The notes under the pieces were generated by a model. That model was given only the letters and a program-made list of their open reading frames with translations. It had not been told where the DNA came from and made no database searches. Source: Cohnella silvisoli (lineage in GTDB: Bacteria; Bacillota; Bacilli; Paenibacillales; Paenibacillaceae). From it: a stretch of 64,000 nt of DNA. This document shows positions 24,560 through 33,569 of the stretch, one piece after another. Positions within the stretch are counted from its first letter, which is position 1. Each line of letters begins with the position of its first letter. Location of the stretch: NCBI RefSeq assembly GCF_021190915.1, contig NZ_JAIOAP010000001.1:62001-126000 (forward strand), given 5' to 3'. The translations under genes were made by a program, and so were the position numbers.

Positions 24560-25324
24560 TCAGACCACTACGACTTTAACCCCTTGTCCCCTAATTCGCT
24601 CCAGCTCTTCGGCAGGCGCTTTGTCATCCGTAATCAGCATGTCGATTTCATTCAACTCAGCGATCTGGATGAACCGCGAAACGCCGATTTTGCTGTAGTC
24701 CGCCGTGACGATGACCTGCGCCGCATTTTTGATCACCGCCCGGCAAATCTCCGTTTCATAGGGATGCTCGGACGTTACGCCGCCCTGCATGCTTATCCCA
24801 TCCACCGATAAAAATAGCTTATCCAGCTTGTAATCGTTCAACTGTTGAATAGCATGATGGCCGAATACGGCGTTCGTGTCGGGATTGTAGTACCCGCCAA
24901 GCATGATGGTTTTAATGTATGGGTTTTTCCCCAACTCATAAGTCGTAATGATAGAGTTGGTAACGACGATCAGGTTTTTATGATTTTTCAAGCTTTTGGC
25001 AATTTGCAGCGAAGTGCTGCCGGTGTAAACCATAATGGATTCGTTCTCGGAGATGAGATTTACGGCATATTCGCCGATCTTCTTCTTCTCCGCCAAGTTT
25101 TTAATATGGCTTTCGTCAAACGCATCCTTCATTTCATTTTCTTTCACGCTGACGGTTCCGAAGCCGCGTTCGATCAGCCCTTTCTTCTCCAAATGGATCA
25201 GATCGCTGCGAATGGTAACGCCGGACGTGTTGAACACGTCTTTAAGGTCGGAGATGCGGACCTGTTTTTCTTTGCTGATGATCTCCAGGATTTGTTCCCT
25301 GCGGGCTGCCGCGGATAGGACCAT
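24560..25324 (-). CDS. DeoR/GlpR-family transcriptional regulator
   Basis: A 254-residue repressor-type protein: N-terminal DeoR helix-turn-helix (RREQILEIISKEKQVRISDLKDVF..., recognition part VTIRSDLIHLEKKG) and a C-terminal sugar-phosphate sensor domain with YTGSTSLQIAKSL, VVTNSI and LFLSVDGISMQGGVTS. Such regulators usually respond to a phosphorylated sugar; the adjacent FGGY kinase would make it. Its targets are probably the GH78/kinase genes and the divergent transport operon, which share a TTATAA-rich motif (27870-27890 and 29388-29410). Starts ATG 25324 after GGGAAGG. Confidence 0.93.
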   Translation of the reverse strand: MVLSAAARREQILEIISKEKQVRISDLKDVFNTSGVTIRSDLIHLEKKGLIERGFGTVSVKENEMKDAFDESHIKNLAEKKKIGEYAVNLISENESIMVYTGSTSLQIAKSLKNHKNLIVVTNSIITTYELGKNPYIKTIMLGGYYNPDTNAVFGHHAIQQLNDYKLDKLFLSVDGISMQGGVTSEHPYETEICRAVIKNAAQVIVTADYSKIGVSRFIQIAELNEIDMLITDDKAPAEELERIRGQGVKVVVV

Positions 25325-25430
25325 TAGATAAACCTTCCCTTGTGGTTAGACTTCACTAATTTATAACTTTAGAATTTCTTATGCTTATAATAAACGAATC
25401 GATTTGTAAAAAAAAGGAGAGAATAGTTGT

Positions 25431-27779
25431 TCACTCGATGTCAAATCGAAATGTCAATTCTTTATTGATGTGCATAACTTCAAACAAATCAGTCGCTGCC
25501 TGCCCGTCTAGCTCGCATAAACTCAAGTTCAACCTGGCAGAAAGCTGAATACGAATAGGTACATCGGTTTGCAAACGGTACAAAACGGAACGCCCGTCGA
25601 CCCGCTGCCATTCGACTCGAATGGTCCCTTCATTCCCGGGTATCGGGAATCTGCCTGTCGCTTCGGCAAGATCGCCGAATTTCGGATGCAGGCGGAAAGC
25701 GAGCGGGTCTCCCGATCGATCCGGCAAGAGACCTAATACATGGCGGGATAGCTGCCACGTTGGGCACGATGAAAACAAGTGGCAGTGGCTCCAACGCAAA
25801 TCGAAAACCTCCGACGGCGTCGTTAAGCCCTGATCCAGCATCCACCCCCAGCAGGTTCGGTATTGATTCAGGACAAACTCGTCCTCGCCGGCCTCCCAAA
25901 GCGCATCCAGCGCGTAATGGGAAAAGAATGGCGTGATGAGTTGGGCCTGGCTCACCGCCGGTTCGCTCAAACGAGGGGCGTCTGAGCGGTTGGGGAAACT
26001 GTTCGAATAGTGTTCCTTGACGCCCGCCGCCACCCGTTTCTGCCCTTCTTCATCCAACAGGTGCAGAGAAAGCGCGAATACGTTGGCGTGCAGGCTGGAT
26101 TCGGACGAAACGGCCGCTGCATTCGAACGCTGGGCCGAATGTGCGGGAACCGCTTTGGCGAGTAACCCGTCCGCATTGAAGTATTCGCTTCGAATGATCT
26201 TATCCAGCATACGGATCGATTCGCCGATCCGGTTATCCTGCCAATTCACGCCGATTTCCTTCTCCCAGTCTTTTAGATCCCGCAAAGTCCTCAGCAGCAT
26301 AAGATTGAGCGCCACGTTGATTTCATCCGCAGCAACAACATGGCCCCAATCGATAAAATCCCAGGCATCGATTCCGATTACTCCTGAGGGCGTCAGATGC
26401 CGCAAAAACAAATCGATCGTTTTCCGCGCGCAATCGTAAAGCTCGGTTAATAAGGAGCGATCTCCCGTCAGGCGGAAATATCGCATGCAGCCGTCGACCC
26501 ACATCAGGGCGGAACCGGTCAGGAAGCTGGGCTGTCCGGGATACAGCCCCGATACGAAGCCGTCTTCCCTTGCGCAATAAGCGGCTTGCTGCAGGCTCCT
26601 GCGAATGAGCGCATAATCGTCGAATGATACGCTCAACGTTTCAATCCCCACGACAGCGGCATCCCCCAGCCATTGTCCTCTTTCCCGGGTGGGATTGTCT
26701 GTCACGGCATCTTCGCTGCAAGCGAGAAGCGACTCCACGCCCAGCTGCCAAATCCGGTTCAAACGCTCGTCATTGCAGGAAAATGCGCCGGTCGGTCGAT
26801 CGAAATAAGTGCGCTGATCCGCCTCCGCCTCGACGATCCGGATCTGTTCCAACGGGCAGGCGATATGGATTTCAAGGTAACGGAACCCTCGTGGAGAGAA
26901 CGTCTGCAGGGTTTGAACGCCTCCCGAAGTCACCCAACGATCCATGTTGCATGACATGCTGGCCGATAAAGGAATGACCGGACAAACCCGGTTATCGGTA
27001 AGCGATTCGCAGTAGCCGGCCTCAACGACGGTTCCGGCAGGAACTTCGATCGTAATTCGGGGCCGATACAACCCGATGTTCTGAAAGTCGAAGCGGATCC
27101 ACGCTCCTTCAGAATGCTCGCGGGGCTGAAGATCCCTCAGCATGAATCTGATGGGCATGTCGTCGTCGGCATAGCCGAATCGATTGGCGTAGACTCCATC
27201 GGTCAACCGTTGTCCCGCCACCTTCAGTCGGCGGCAATCCGCGATTGTTTTCGGCCGCAACTCGCCTAACGGAACTTCCACTTCCACGGCTTGCACTCCG
27301 CCGTCGTTGTAGCCGGCTGCTGATTCCGGTTGCGGCAGCAGCTTCGTATCGCAATATTCGGCCCAGCCAAGTTGGCCGTTAATCCGCCTGCCTGTGCGGC
27401 GATAGGCTATAATCCGCTTGCAGGTCCATTGCAAATCGACGGCTCCTTGCGGGCCTGACAGCTCGCACATTAAGAATGGCGGGAGGTCGGCCAACGCAAT
27501 GCGGGTATCGACGCCAATATGATGAACAATTACCGCAATCGACAATCTCCCTCCTTCGCACGCAACCGAAATCTCGTCATATTCGGGGTAAGCCGGCGTA
27601 TAGCGTGCTGGGCCCTCCAACCGTTCTTCCCCGTTGACATAAACACGATAGAAATCTTTGCCGAAGACACGGAGCTTGCAGATTTCTGCGCTCGACACAA
27701 ATGCTTCGGCAAAAAACCAAACGTACGTATCCGGTTCATTCGGCAAGTCGGGATGCCATAGAAATTTTTTTTGAGCCAT
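25431..27779 (-). CDS. GH78 alpha-L-rhamnosidase-like enzyme
   Basis: Predicted to release terminal alpha-L-rhamnose from oligosaccharides. The 782 residues have N-terminal beta-sandwich domains, then the six-hairpin (alpha/alpha)6 barrel with the GH78 acid motif DNPTRERGQWLGDA (361-374), AWDFIDWG (about 475) and a C-terminal SEVFDLRWSHCHLFSSCPTW segment before the closing beta sandwich. There is no signal peptide, so it should act inside the cell on imported oligosaccharides. Its ATG at 27779 lies 120 bp downstream of the kinase gene, across an A+T-rich region containing the candidate DeoR operator. Confidence 0.88.
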   Translation of the reverse strand: MAQKKFLWHPDLPNEPDTYVWFFAEAFVSSAEICKLRVFGKDFYRVYVNGEERLEGPARYTPAYPEYDEISVACEGGRLSIAVIVHHIGVDTRIALADLPPFLMCELSGPQGAVDLQWTCKRIIAYRRTGRRINGQLGWAEYCDTKLLPQPESAAGYNDGGVQAVEVEVPLGELRPKTIADCRRLKVAGQRLTDGVYANRFGYADDDMPIRFMLRDLQPREHSEGAWIRFDFQNIGLYRPRITIEVPAGTVVEAGYCESLTDNRVCPVIPLSASMSCNMDRWVTSGGVQTLQTFSPRGFRYLEIHIACPLEQIRIVEAEADQRTYFDRPTGAFSCNDERLNRIWQLGVESLLACSEDAVTDNPTRERGQWLGDAAVVGIETLSVSFDDYALIRRSLQQAAYCAREDGFVSGLYPGQPSFLTGSALMWVDGCMRYFRLTGDRSLLTELYDCARKTIDLFLRHLTPSGVIGIDAWDFIDWGHVVAADEINVALNLMLLRTLRDLKDWEKEIGVNWQDNRIGESIRMLDKIIRSEYFNADGLLAKAVPAHSAQRSNAAAVSSESSLHANVFALSLHLLDEEGQKRVAAGVKEHYSNSFPNRSDAPRLSEPAVSQAQLITPFFSHYALDALWEAGEDEFVLNQYRTCWGWMLDQGLTTPSEVFDLRWSHCHLFSSCPTWQLSRHVLGLLPDRSGDPLAFRLHPKFGDLAEATGRFPIPGNEGTIRVEWQRVDGRSVLYRLQTDVPIRIQLSARLNLSLCELDGQAATDLFEVMHINKELTFRFDIE

Positions 27780-27869
27780 TGCCGTCCCTCTCGAAATAAA
27801 GTGATTATTAAATTCTTTGTTCTTACAAAATATTTATTTTCACTCTTAAAAAATTAATTATATAAATAT

Positions 27870-27890
27870 AATTATAAGATATTTATAAAC
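27870..27890 (-). promoter_or_regulatory. Candidate DeoR operator upstream of the GH78 gene
   Basis: Read on the minus strand this is GTTTATAAAT, three bases, then TTATAATT. The same two half-elements with a three-base spacer occur at 29388-29410 in front of the aminotransferase operon. Confidence 0.45.
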
Positions 27891-27899
27891 TATTATCAA

Positions 27900-29294
27900 T
27901 TAAGGATAAAAGGTTGTGGATTGAAAAGAACGTTCCAGCACCGCGGAGGCTTCCGACATGCCGCCGATTTCTCCAAGGGCAATCAGTTGGACGAGCGCGT
28001 TGCCGATGACGCTTGCTTCCGGAAGCTGCGAAATTACGGGAATTCCCGAGCGTCTCGCCGTCAGACGGCACAGAAGCGAATTGCGCGACCCGCCGCCGAC
28101 GATATGGATTTCCTTTATGGTTTGGCCCGTCAATTGTTGCAGTTGGCCGATCGTATGGGCGAATTTGGCTGCTAATCCTTGGGCGATACATTTGTAAAGA
28201 TCGAACTCGGTTTCAGGTTCTTTCTGACCGGTCTTGCGGCAGTAATTGACGATCTTGCCGCTCATATCTCCGGGAGCCGCGAAATCCGCATGCTCCACAT
28301 CGATCAGCGACTCGCAGCGGCTTGCCTCCGCCCCTGCCTGCAAATAGGCGTAATCCACATTTTTACCGTCCTCGGACCATTCCCGGATGCACTCCTGCAA
28401 TATCCACATCCCTGTCATGTATTTGACGATATGCGTACGGTCTCCGTAGTAACCCGGTTCATTGTGGAAATGACCCGCCAGCATCTCGCGGTTCATGACC
28501 GGATCGCTGCGGACCAGACTGACGACCGACCATGTTCCGCAAATAATGCACGCAGTGTCTTCACGGTTGTTTCCCTGCGCCGCCAGAAGGGCTGAAAGGG
28601 TGTCGTGCTGGGCAACGGAAATGACTGGAATGCCGGACAGGCCGGTTTGCTCGGCCACATGGGGCAACGTGCTTCCGATCGTTCGCCCGGGCTCGGCTAT
28701 TTCCGGCCATATCCGGGGAAAACCGAATGCCGTCCCGATCCGCTTGCTCCAATTGCGTTCATGTAAATTGAATAGCGACGAAGCCGAGGCAAGCGTGAGA
28801 TCGCAGTTGATTTCCCTGGTCAAATAGTAAGTCAGCAGGTTAGGGATGAATAGAAGCGTATGCGCCTCCCCCAGCAATGCTTGATCGCCATCCTGCATGG
28901 CCGCCAGTTGGAACAGAGTGCTGACTTGCGACGGCGTCTTCCCGGTGATCGAGTACAGCTCTTCTTCGGACAACTGCGCAAGCGCTTTGTCGCGAATGTT
29001 GTTCGTTCTCGGATCCCGATAATGGCGCGGCATTCCGAGCAAATTCCCCCGTTTGTCCAATAAGCCGAAATCCTGCGACCAACCGTCGATTCCAATGGAA
29101 CGAATGCTGCTCGCGATCCGTCCGGCAGCACGAATGCTATTCATCAATTCCTTATAAAGGTGCATTGTATCCCAGTACAGGTTTGAAAAAATAGAAACCG
29201 GCCCATTCGGAAAACGGTGCGCTTCTATCAATTTCAATGAATTCCCATCGAACGACCCGATAACTCCTCTGCCATTGCTGGCGCCCAGATCCAC
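27900..29294 (-). CDS. FGGY-family sugar kinase, rhamnulokinase-like
   Basis: Predicted to phosphorylate a ketose or related sugar, most like L-rhamnulose kinase. Family features are the N-terminal DLGASNGRG phosphate loop, GIDGWSQDFGLLD, PRHYRDPR, a QLAAMQ segment, SVAQHDTLSA and the C-terminal VGGGSRNSLLCR adenosine motif. The protein as called (464 residues, GTG 29294) lacks the usual beta strand before DLGAS; the in-frame sequence upstream reads IVIASIDVLSV and sits behind AAGGGAG but contains only ATT/ATC codons, so a non-standard start is suspected. Divergent from the aminotransferase operon. Confidence 0.88.
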   Translation of the reverse strand: MDLGASNGRGVIGSFDGNSLKLIEAHRFPNGPVSIFSNLYWDTMHLYKELMNSIRAAGRIASSIRSIGIDGWSQDFGLLDKRGNLLGMPRHYRDPRTNNIRDKALAQLSEEELYSITGKTPSQVSTLFQLAAMQDGDQALLGEAHTLLFIPNLLTYYLTREINCDLTLASASSLFNLHERNWSKRIGTAFGFPRIWPEIAEPGRTIGSTLPHVAEQTGLSGIPVISVAQHDTLSALLAAQGNNREDTACIICGTWSVVSLVRSDPVMNREMLAGHFHNEPGYYGDRTHIVKYMTGMWILQECIREWSEDGKNVDYAYLQAGAEASRCESLIDVEHADFAAPGDMSGKIVNYCRKTGQKEPETEFDLYKCIAQGLAAKFAHTIGQLQQLTGQTIKEIHIVGGGSRNSLLCRLTARRSGIPVISQLPEASVIGNALVQLIALGEIGGMSEASAVLERSFQSTTFYP

Positions 29295-29387
29295 GCTTAG
29301 AACGTCAATCGATGCGATAACAATTTCTCCCTTCTTACAAATTACTTAGGTTCATATTAACACGAAGTGTAATGATGTTAAAAGTAT

Positions 29388-29410
29388 GTTTATAAATTGG
29401 TTATAAAATT
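29388..29410 (+). promoter_or_regulatory. Candidate DeoR operator in the divergent promoter region
   Basis: GTTTATAAAT (29388-29397), three bases, then TTATAAAATT (29401-29410). It ends 5 bp before the -35 box of the promoter at 29416-29444 and matches the element at 27870-27890. Confidence 0.45.
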
Positions 29411-29415
29411 AACTA

Positions 29416-29444
29416 TTGATAATGTAATTATAACATTATATAAT
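29416..29444 (+). promoter_or_regulatory. Promoter of the aminotransferase/transport operon
   Basis: TTGATA (29416-29421) and consensus TATAAT (29439-29444) with a 17-bp spacer, about 60 bp before the ATG at 29503. Confidence 0.65.
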
Positions 29445-29502
29445 TCAATCGAAAGGTAAATGAAAGCAGATTTGTATTAAACAACGAAGGTGGTTAACTA
29501 CG

Positions 29503-30843
29503 ATGGATGCCTTACTGGAACGCGTGTATTCCACGACGGACGAGCAAATGAATCAATTCGAGCGGCATGTCATGGTCGGCGGAGGTTCGCCTGGCCCTCG
29601 GCTTGTGAAGGGAAAAGGCGTCCGTATAACCGACACGAACGGAAAAAGCTACATTGACTGCACTTCTCAAAGCTGGGCGATGTATTTAGGATACGCAAAT
29701 GAGGAAATAACTCAGGCTGTATATGAGCAAATGTCTTACTTCTCCCATGTGCATCAGGGCTTCCATACGATGCCGCGCTACCACCTCGCAGCGAAGCTGG
29801 CCAGCTTGGCACCGAAAAATCTGAACCGGGTTTCGTTTACGGTCGGCGGGGGAGCCGCTATTGAAGCCGCCATGAAAATCGCCATGAAAAATAATCCCGG
29901 AGCAAAAAGCTTCTTAACGCTTTGGGACGCTTATCACGGCAGCACACTGACAACCGCCGGTGCTTCCTGGATTACGACCAAAGCTTCCGGACAATTCACA
30001 GGCATGCGCAACTTTCTGGACAACGTGAACAACAACTTTATCCGTATTGCCAATCCGTATTGTTACCGCTGTCCTTTTGGTCATCATCCCGAGAATTGCG
30101 CGACGCAATGTGCCGATATGCTGCGGCTTACGCTGGAAAAGGGAGCAAACGGACCGGTGGCAGGGGTTATCGTCGAGCCGATCCAGGCCAGCGGCGGTCA
30201 AATTCCGCTTCCGAAGGCGTACTTGCAGCAGATCAGAAAAATATGCGATGAATTCGGAGCATTGCTCATTTACGACGAAATTCAGACCTACTGCCGGATC
30301 GGCGAATTTTTTGCCGCCGAGCATTATGAGGTGGAGCCGGACATCATCGTACTGGGTAAAGGACTGGGTGCCGGATTCCCGATCGCGGCCATTATCATCC
30401 ATGACCGGCTGAAAGGCTTCGAGATGCACGCGGAGGAGCTGCACACGTTCGCCAACAATTCGGTATCGCAGATAGCCGCTTTGAAGCAGATCGATATTAT
30501 CGAACGCGATAACCTTCTGGAGAATACGCGTCGGATGGGGGCCTACATTGCCGATCGGCTCCGCGAGCTTCAGCTCCGTTATGAGGAAATCGGCGACATT
30601 CGCCAGGTCGGTTTGCATATTGGGGTGGAAATGATCGAGGATGCGGACTCCAAGTTGCCGCTAACGCTGGAAAAAGCGGTGCAAATCCGCAACGTCGGCA
30701 TGGAGAATGGCATCATTCTGGGTACGGGAGGATATCGCAAGCATCTGCTGAAAATTAAGCCGGCTTTGATTGTCAAGCAGGAAGAAGCGGATGAACTTCT
30801 GAATATTTTTGAAGCAACGCTGCGACAGGTACTGAGAGAGTAA
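29503..30843 (+). CDS. Class III pyridoxal-phosphate aminotransferase
   Basis: A 446-residue omega-aminotransferase-type enzyme. PLP-binding Lys286 lies in VLGKGLGAGFPIAA, the cofactor Asp in YDEIQTYCRIG, and DAYHGSTLTTAGAS is the phosphate-side segment. An unusual cysteine-rich insert, NPYCYRCPFGHHPENCATQC (about residues 184-203), could bind metal. Related enzymes act on 4-aminobutyrate, ornithine or diamines; the substrate here is unknown, and its place at the head of a rhamnoside-type locus suggests an amino-sugar or amino-polyol. ATG 29503 follows GAAGGTGG. The next gene starts 18 bp downstream. Confidence 0.9.
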   Translation: MDALLERVYSTTDEQMNQFERHVMVGGGSPGPRLVKGKGVRITDTNGKSYIDCTSQSWAMYLGYANEEITQAVYEQMSYFSHVHQGFHTMPRYHLAAKLASLAPKNLNRVSFTVGGGAAIEAAMKIAMKNNPGAKSFLTLWDAYHGSTLTTAGASWITTKASGQFTGMRNFLDNVNNNFIRIANPYCYRCPFGHHPENCATQCADMLRLTLEKGANGPVAGVIVEPIQASGGQIPLPKAYLQQIRKICDEFGALLIYDEIQTYCRIGEFFAAEHYEVEPDIIVLGKGLGAGFPIAAIIIHDRLKGFEMHAEELHTFANNSVSQIAALKQIDIIERDNLLENTRRMGAYIADRLRELQLRYEEIGDIRQVGLHIGVEMIEDADSKLPLTLEKAVQIRNVGMENGIILGTGGYRKHLLKIKPALIVKQEEADELLNIFEATLRQVLRE

Positions 30844-30861
30844 TGGAAAAGGAGACATCAT

Positions 30862-31827
30862 ATGCTAAAAATCGACTCTGCCCTGACATCTTTCTCCGCC
30901 TGCGGTGACCGTTTCGTGCAAAACGGTTATCGCGAGGCAGCCTCATTGGACGAGCAACTCGAACTAGCTTCCCGGATCAAAGGGCTGACGGGCATCGCTT
31001 TCGATTTTCCTACCCAATTCGAGGATCCCATGCGGATGAAGGAAAAGCTGGAGAACTTCGGCCTGAGGATGGGGATGCTCGAAATCGACCTGTTCAGCCA
31101 GCCGAAATGGAAATACGGCTCCATTACTTCCACGGATCCGAAAGTAAGGAAAGAAGCTATGGCGTTGATCAAGCGGGGGATTGATGCGGCTGCAGCCGCA
31201 GAGGCGGCGGATGTCCAGCTTTGGCTCGGACAGGACGGCTACGAATATCCGTTTCAATCCGATTATACGGCCGCTTGGGATTCGTTGGCGGAGAGTTTAA
31301 CGGAGCTTGCCGCTTATAGGCCTGACGTAAGCTTAACGGTGGAATACAAAGCCAAAGAACCGCGTGCCCGCTGCTACATCGCAAATGCGGGAGTCGCTCT
31401 CGCTCTTGTCAATCATGTCGGAAAGCCGAACATCGGGGTCACGCTCGATGTCGGGCATGCGTTGATGGCCAAGGAGAACCCGGCGGAGTCCGCGGCGCTG
31501 CTGCATCGATTCGGCCGCCTGTTCCATCTCCACATCAACGACAATTATCGTGATTGGGATCATGACATGCTGCCCGGCACCGTGAATTTTTGGGACACGC
31601 TGGAGTTTTTCTACTGGCTTCGCCGCATCGGTTACGACGGGTGGTACGGTATCGATATTTATCCTTATCGTGAAAACGGTACCGAAGCGATGTCCCGCAC
31701 GGTGGAATGGATTTACCGTTTCCACGAGGTCGCCGGTACGCTGGATGAGGAAAAGTTTCGCGAATATCGCAATGCCAATGAACCGCTCAAAATTTACGAT
31801 ATGCTGATGAAACGCTTTCTCCGATAG
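30862..31827 (+). CDS. Xylose-isomerase-like TIM-barrel sugar isomerase/epimerase
   Basis: A 321-residue member of the AP-endonuclease-2/xylose-isomerase-like barrel family. Likely metal ligands are the Glu of SLTVEYKAKEPR, Asp-His of GVTLDVGHALM, His of FHLHINDNYRDWDHD and the Asp/Glu near IDIYPYRENG. The WDHDMLPGTVNFWD loop resembles that of sugar epimerases and L-rhamnose-type isomerases. It may isomerise the sugar that the divergent kinase phosphorylates. It lies 18 bp after the aminotransferase and 12 bp before the amidohydrolase, clearly in one operon. Confidence 0.88.
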   Translation: MLKIDSALTSFSACGDRFVQNGYREAASLDEQLELASRIKGLTGIAFDFPTQFEDPMRMKEKLENFGLRMGMLEIDLFSQPKWKYGSITSTDPKVRKEAMALIKRGIDAAAAAEAADVQLWLGQDGYEYPFQSDYTAAWDSLAESLTELAAYRPDVSLTVEYKAKEPRARCYIANAGVALALVNHVGKPNIGVTLDVGHALMAKENPAESAALLHRFGRLFHLHINDNYRDWDHDMLPGTVNFWDTLEFFYWLRRIGYDGWYGIDIYPYRENGTEAMSRTVEWIYRFHEVAGTLDEEKFREYRNANEPLKIYDMLMKRFLR

Positions 31828-31839
31828 GGGGCGACGGAC

Positions 31840-32613
31840 ATGATTATAGACTCTCATTTTCATCTCGGAATGTCGCCCGGCTTTCACTATTACGAAACCT
31901 CAATCGAGAGATATTTGCAGTATATGGAGAAACGGAATATCTCTTACTGCATGAACATTCACTCGATCGGACTCCTTACGGATGAAATGGAGAGAGGCTT
32001 GGAGGAAGACATGGAAGCTTATAAGCTTTCAAGCGGGAAAATATTAAGTTATTACGTATTTAACCCGAATTACGCCGACAAGAGCTTGAAGCTGATGGAG
32101 CGTTACAAGGATCGGAGCATATTCAAAGCGATCAAGCTTCATCCTTCTTTTCATGGAGTTTACGCCGATGACGGCAGGTACGAAGCGGCTTGGGAGTATG
32201 CGGCAGCAAACGATTTGCCGATCATGTCCCATACTTGGGCGATTTCTCCCACGAATGACGCGCAAAAATTTTCCTACCCGCCATTGTTTGAGAAATATAT
32301 CGCTCGTTATCCTCAAGTAAATCTGATTTGCGGGCATTCGGGCGGAAGGTACGACGGAATCCAACAAGCCGTCCGAATGGCCAGTCGGTACCCCAACGTA
32401 TATATGGACACTGCGGGAGATGTGTATGCCAACGGGTTGATCTCCTTTTTGGTGAAAGGGGCGGGCGCGGATCGCGTGCTGTTTGGTTCCGACGGGTTTT
32501 GGATGGATGCCCGGACGCAAATCGGCATGATTTTGGCCGCCGATATTTCGCTTGAAGACAAAAAGAAGATTTTGTTCGAAAATGCAATGCGGCTGTTCCG
32601 GATTAACGGGTAA
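31840..32613 (+). CDS. Amidohydrolase-family metal-dependent hydrolase
   Basis: A 257-residue Amidohydrolase_2-type barrel with the metal pair HFH in IIDSHFHLG (residues 2-10), a barrel lysine/His in KAIKLHPSFHG, LPIMSHTW, ICGHSGGRYDG and a terminal catalytic Asp in VLFGSDGFWMDAR. It is thus likely active, unlike its relative at 23727. Family members hydrolyse lactones or decarboxylate cyclic acids, so a sugar lactonase role is reasonable in this operon. GGGGGCGACGG precedes ATG 31840. Confidence 0.88.
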   Translation: MIIDSHFHLGMSPGFHYYETSIERYLQYMEKRNISYCMNIHSIGLLTDEMERGLEEDMEAYKLSSGKILSYYVFNPNYADKSLKLMERYKDRSIFKAIKLHPSFHGVYADDGRYEAAWEYAAANDLPIMSHTWAISPTNDAQKFSYPPLFEKYIARYPQVNLICGHSGGRYDGIQQAVRMASRYPNVYMDTAGDVYANGLISFLVKGAGADRVLFGSDGFWMDARTQIGMILAADISLEDKKKILFENAMRLFRING

Positions 32614-32650
32614 TCGGATATTCGAATTTTCGATGGGGGTGAAGGGGGAG

Positions 32651-33556
32651 ATGGGCCGCATCATGAAGCCGTATTTGAAAAACTATGAGTTGTACCTGTT
32701 GATCTCTCCGGTCATCGCTTATTTCGTCATTTTTAATTACCTCCCTATGTATGGCGTACAGATTGCCTTTAAAAACTTTATAGCGACAAAGGGCATTTGG
32801 GACAGCCCGTGGGTCGGCATGAAGCATTTCGATCGCTTTTTCGACAGCTACTACTTCTGGCGGTTGATCAAAAATACGCTGGGCATCGGGGTGTATCTCC
32901 TGGCCGCCGGGTTTCCGATTCCCATCCTATTGGCGCTTATGCTTAATGAAGTAAGGCGGAAGTTTTTCAGTCGTTTCGTGCAAACGTTAACATATGCGCC
33001 GCATTTTCTGTCCACGGTTGTCGTCGTCGGAATGCTGTTCTTCTTTCTCTCCCCGCAGAACGGTCTTGTCAACAATGTCATCCGGCTGTTCGGCGGCGAC
33101 CCTGTGCTCTTCATGACCGAACCGTCATGGTTCAAATCGGTGTATGTATTGTCAGAAGTATGGCAGCAGATGGGTTGGAGTTCGATCATTTACCTCGCCG
33201 CACTGGCTGCGATCGACCCCCAGCTGCACGAAGCGGCTACGATGGATGGCGCGAGCCGGCTTCAGCGCATCCGGCACATCAATTTGCCCGGCATTATGCC
33301 GACAGTCGTCATTCTCCTCATCTTGAACACCGGCTCCATTCTCGGGATCGGCTTCGAGAAGATTTACCTCATGCAGAACGACCTTAATATGGAAAGCTCC
33401 GACGTTATTGCAACCTATGTGTACCGCAGCGGCATTCTGGATGCGCAGTACAGCTTTTCGGCAGCCGTAGGATTATTCAATTCCGTCGTCAGTTTCGTTC
33501 TGCTGCTAAGCGTCAATTTTATCGCCAGACGGACCGGAGACAACAGTTTGTGGTGA
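32651..33556 (+). CDS. Sugar ABC transporter permease (LplB/UgpA type)
   Basis: Inner-membrane subunit of a carbohydrate importer, six predicted transmembrane helices, beginning YELYLLISPVIAYFVIFNYL and typical MYGVQIAFKNF. The cytoplasmic EAA loop reads HEAATMDGASRLQRIRHINLP (around residue 195), which contacts an ATPase, and that ATPase is not encoded here. Start is uncertain: ATG 32651 lies inside a G-rich ribosome region and ATG 32663 is an alternative. Forms a transporter with the genes at 33570 and 34558. Confidence 0.92.
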   Translation: MGRIMKPYLKNYELYLLISPVIAYFVIFNYLPMYGVQIAFKNFIATKGIWDSPWVGMKHFDRFFDSYYFWRLIKNTLGIGVYLLAAGFPIPILLALMLNEVRRKFFSRFVQTLTYAPHFLSTVVVVGMLFFFLSPQNGLVNNVIRLFGGDPVLFMTEPSWFKSVYVLSEVWQQMGWSSIIYLAALAAIDPQLHEAATMDGASRLQRIRHINLPGIMPTVVILLILNTGSILGIGFEKIYLMQNDLNMESSDVIATYVYRSGILDAQYSFSAAVGLFNSVVSFVLLLSVNFIARRTGDNSLW

Positions 33557-33569
33557 AGGGGGGAAGTCC

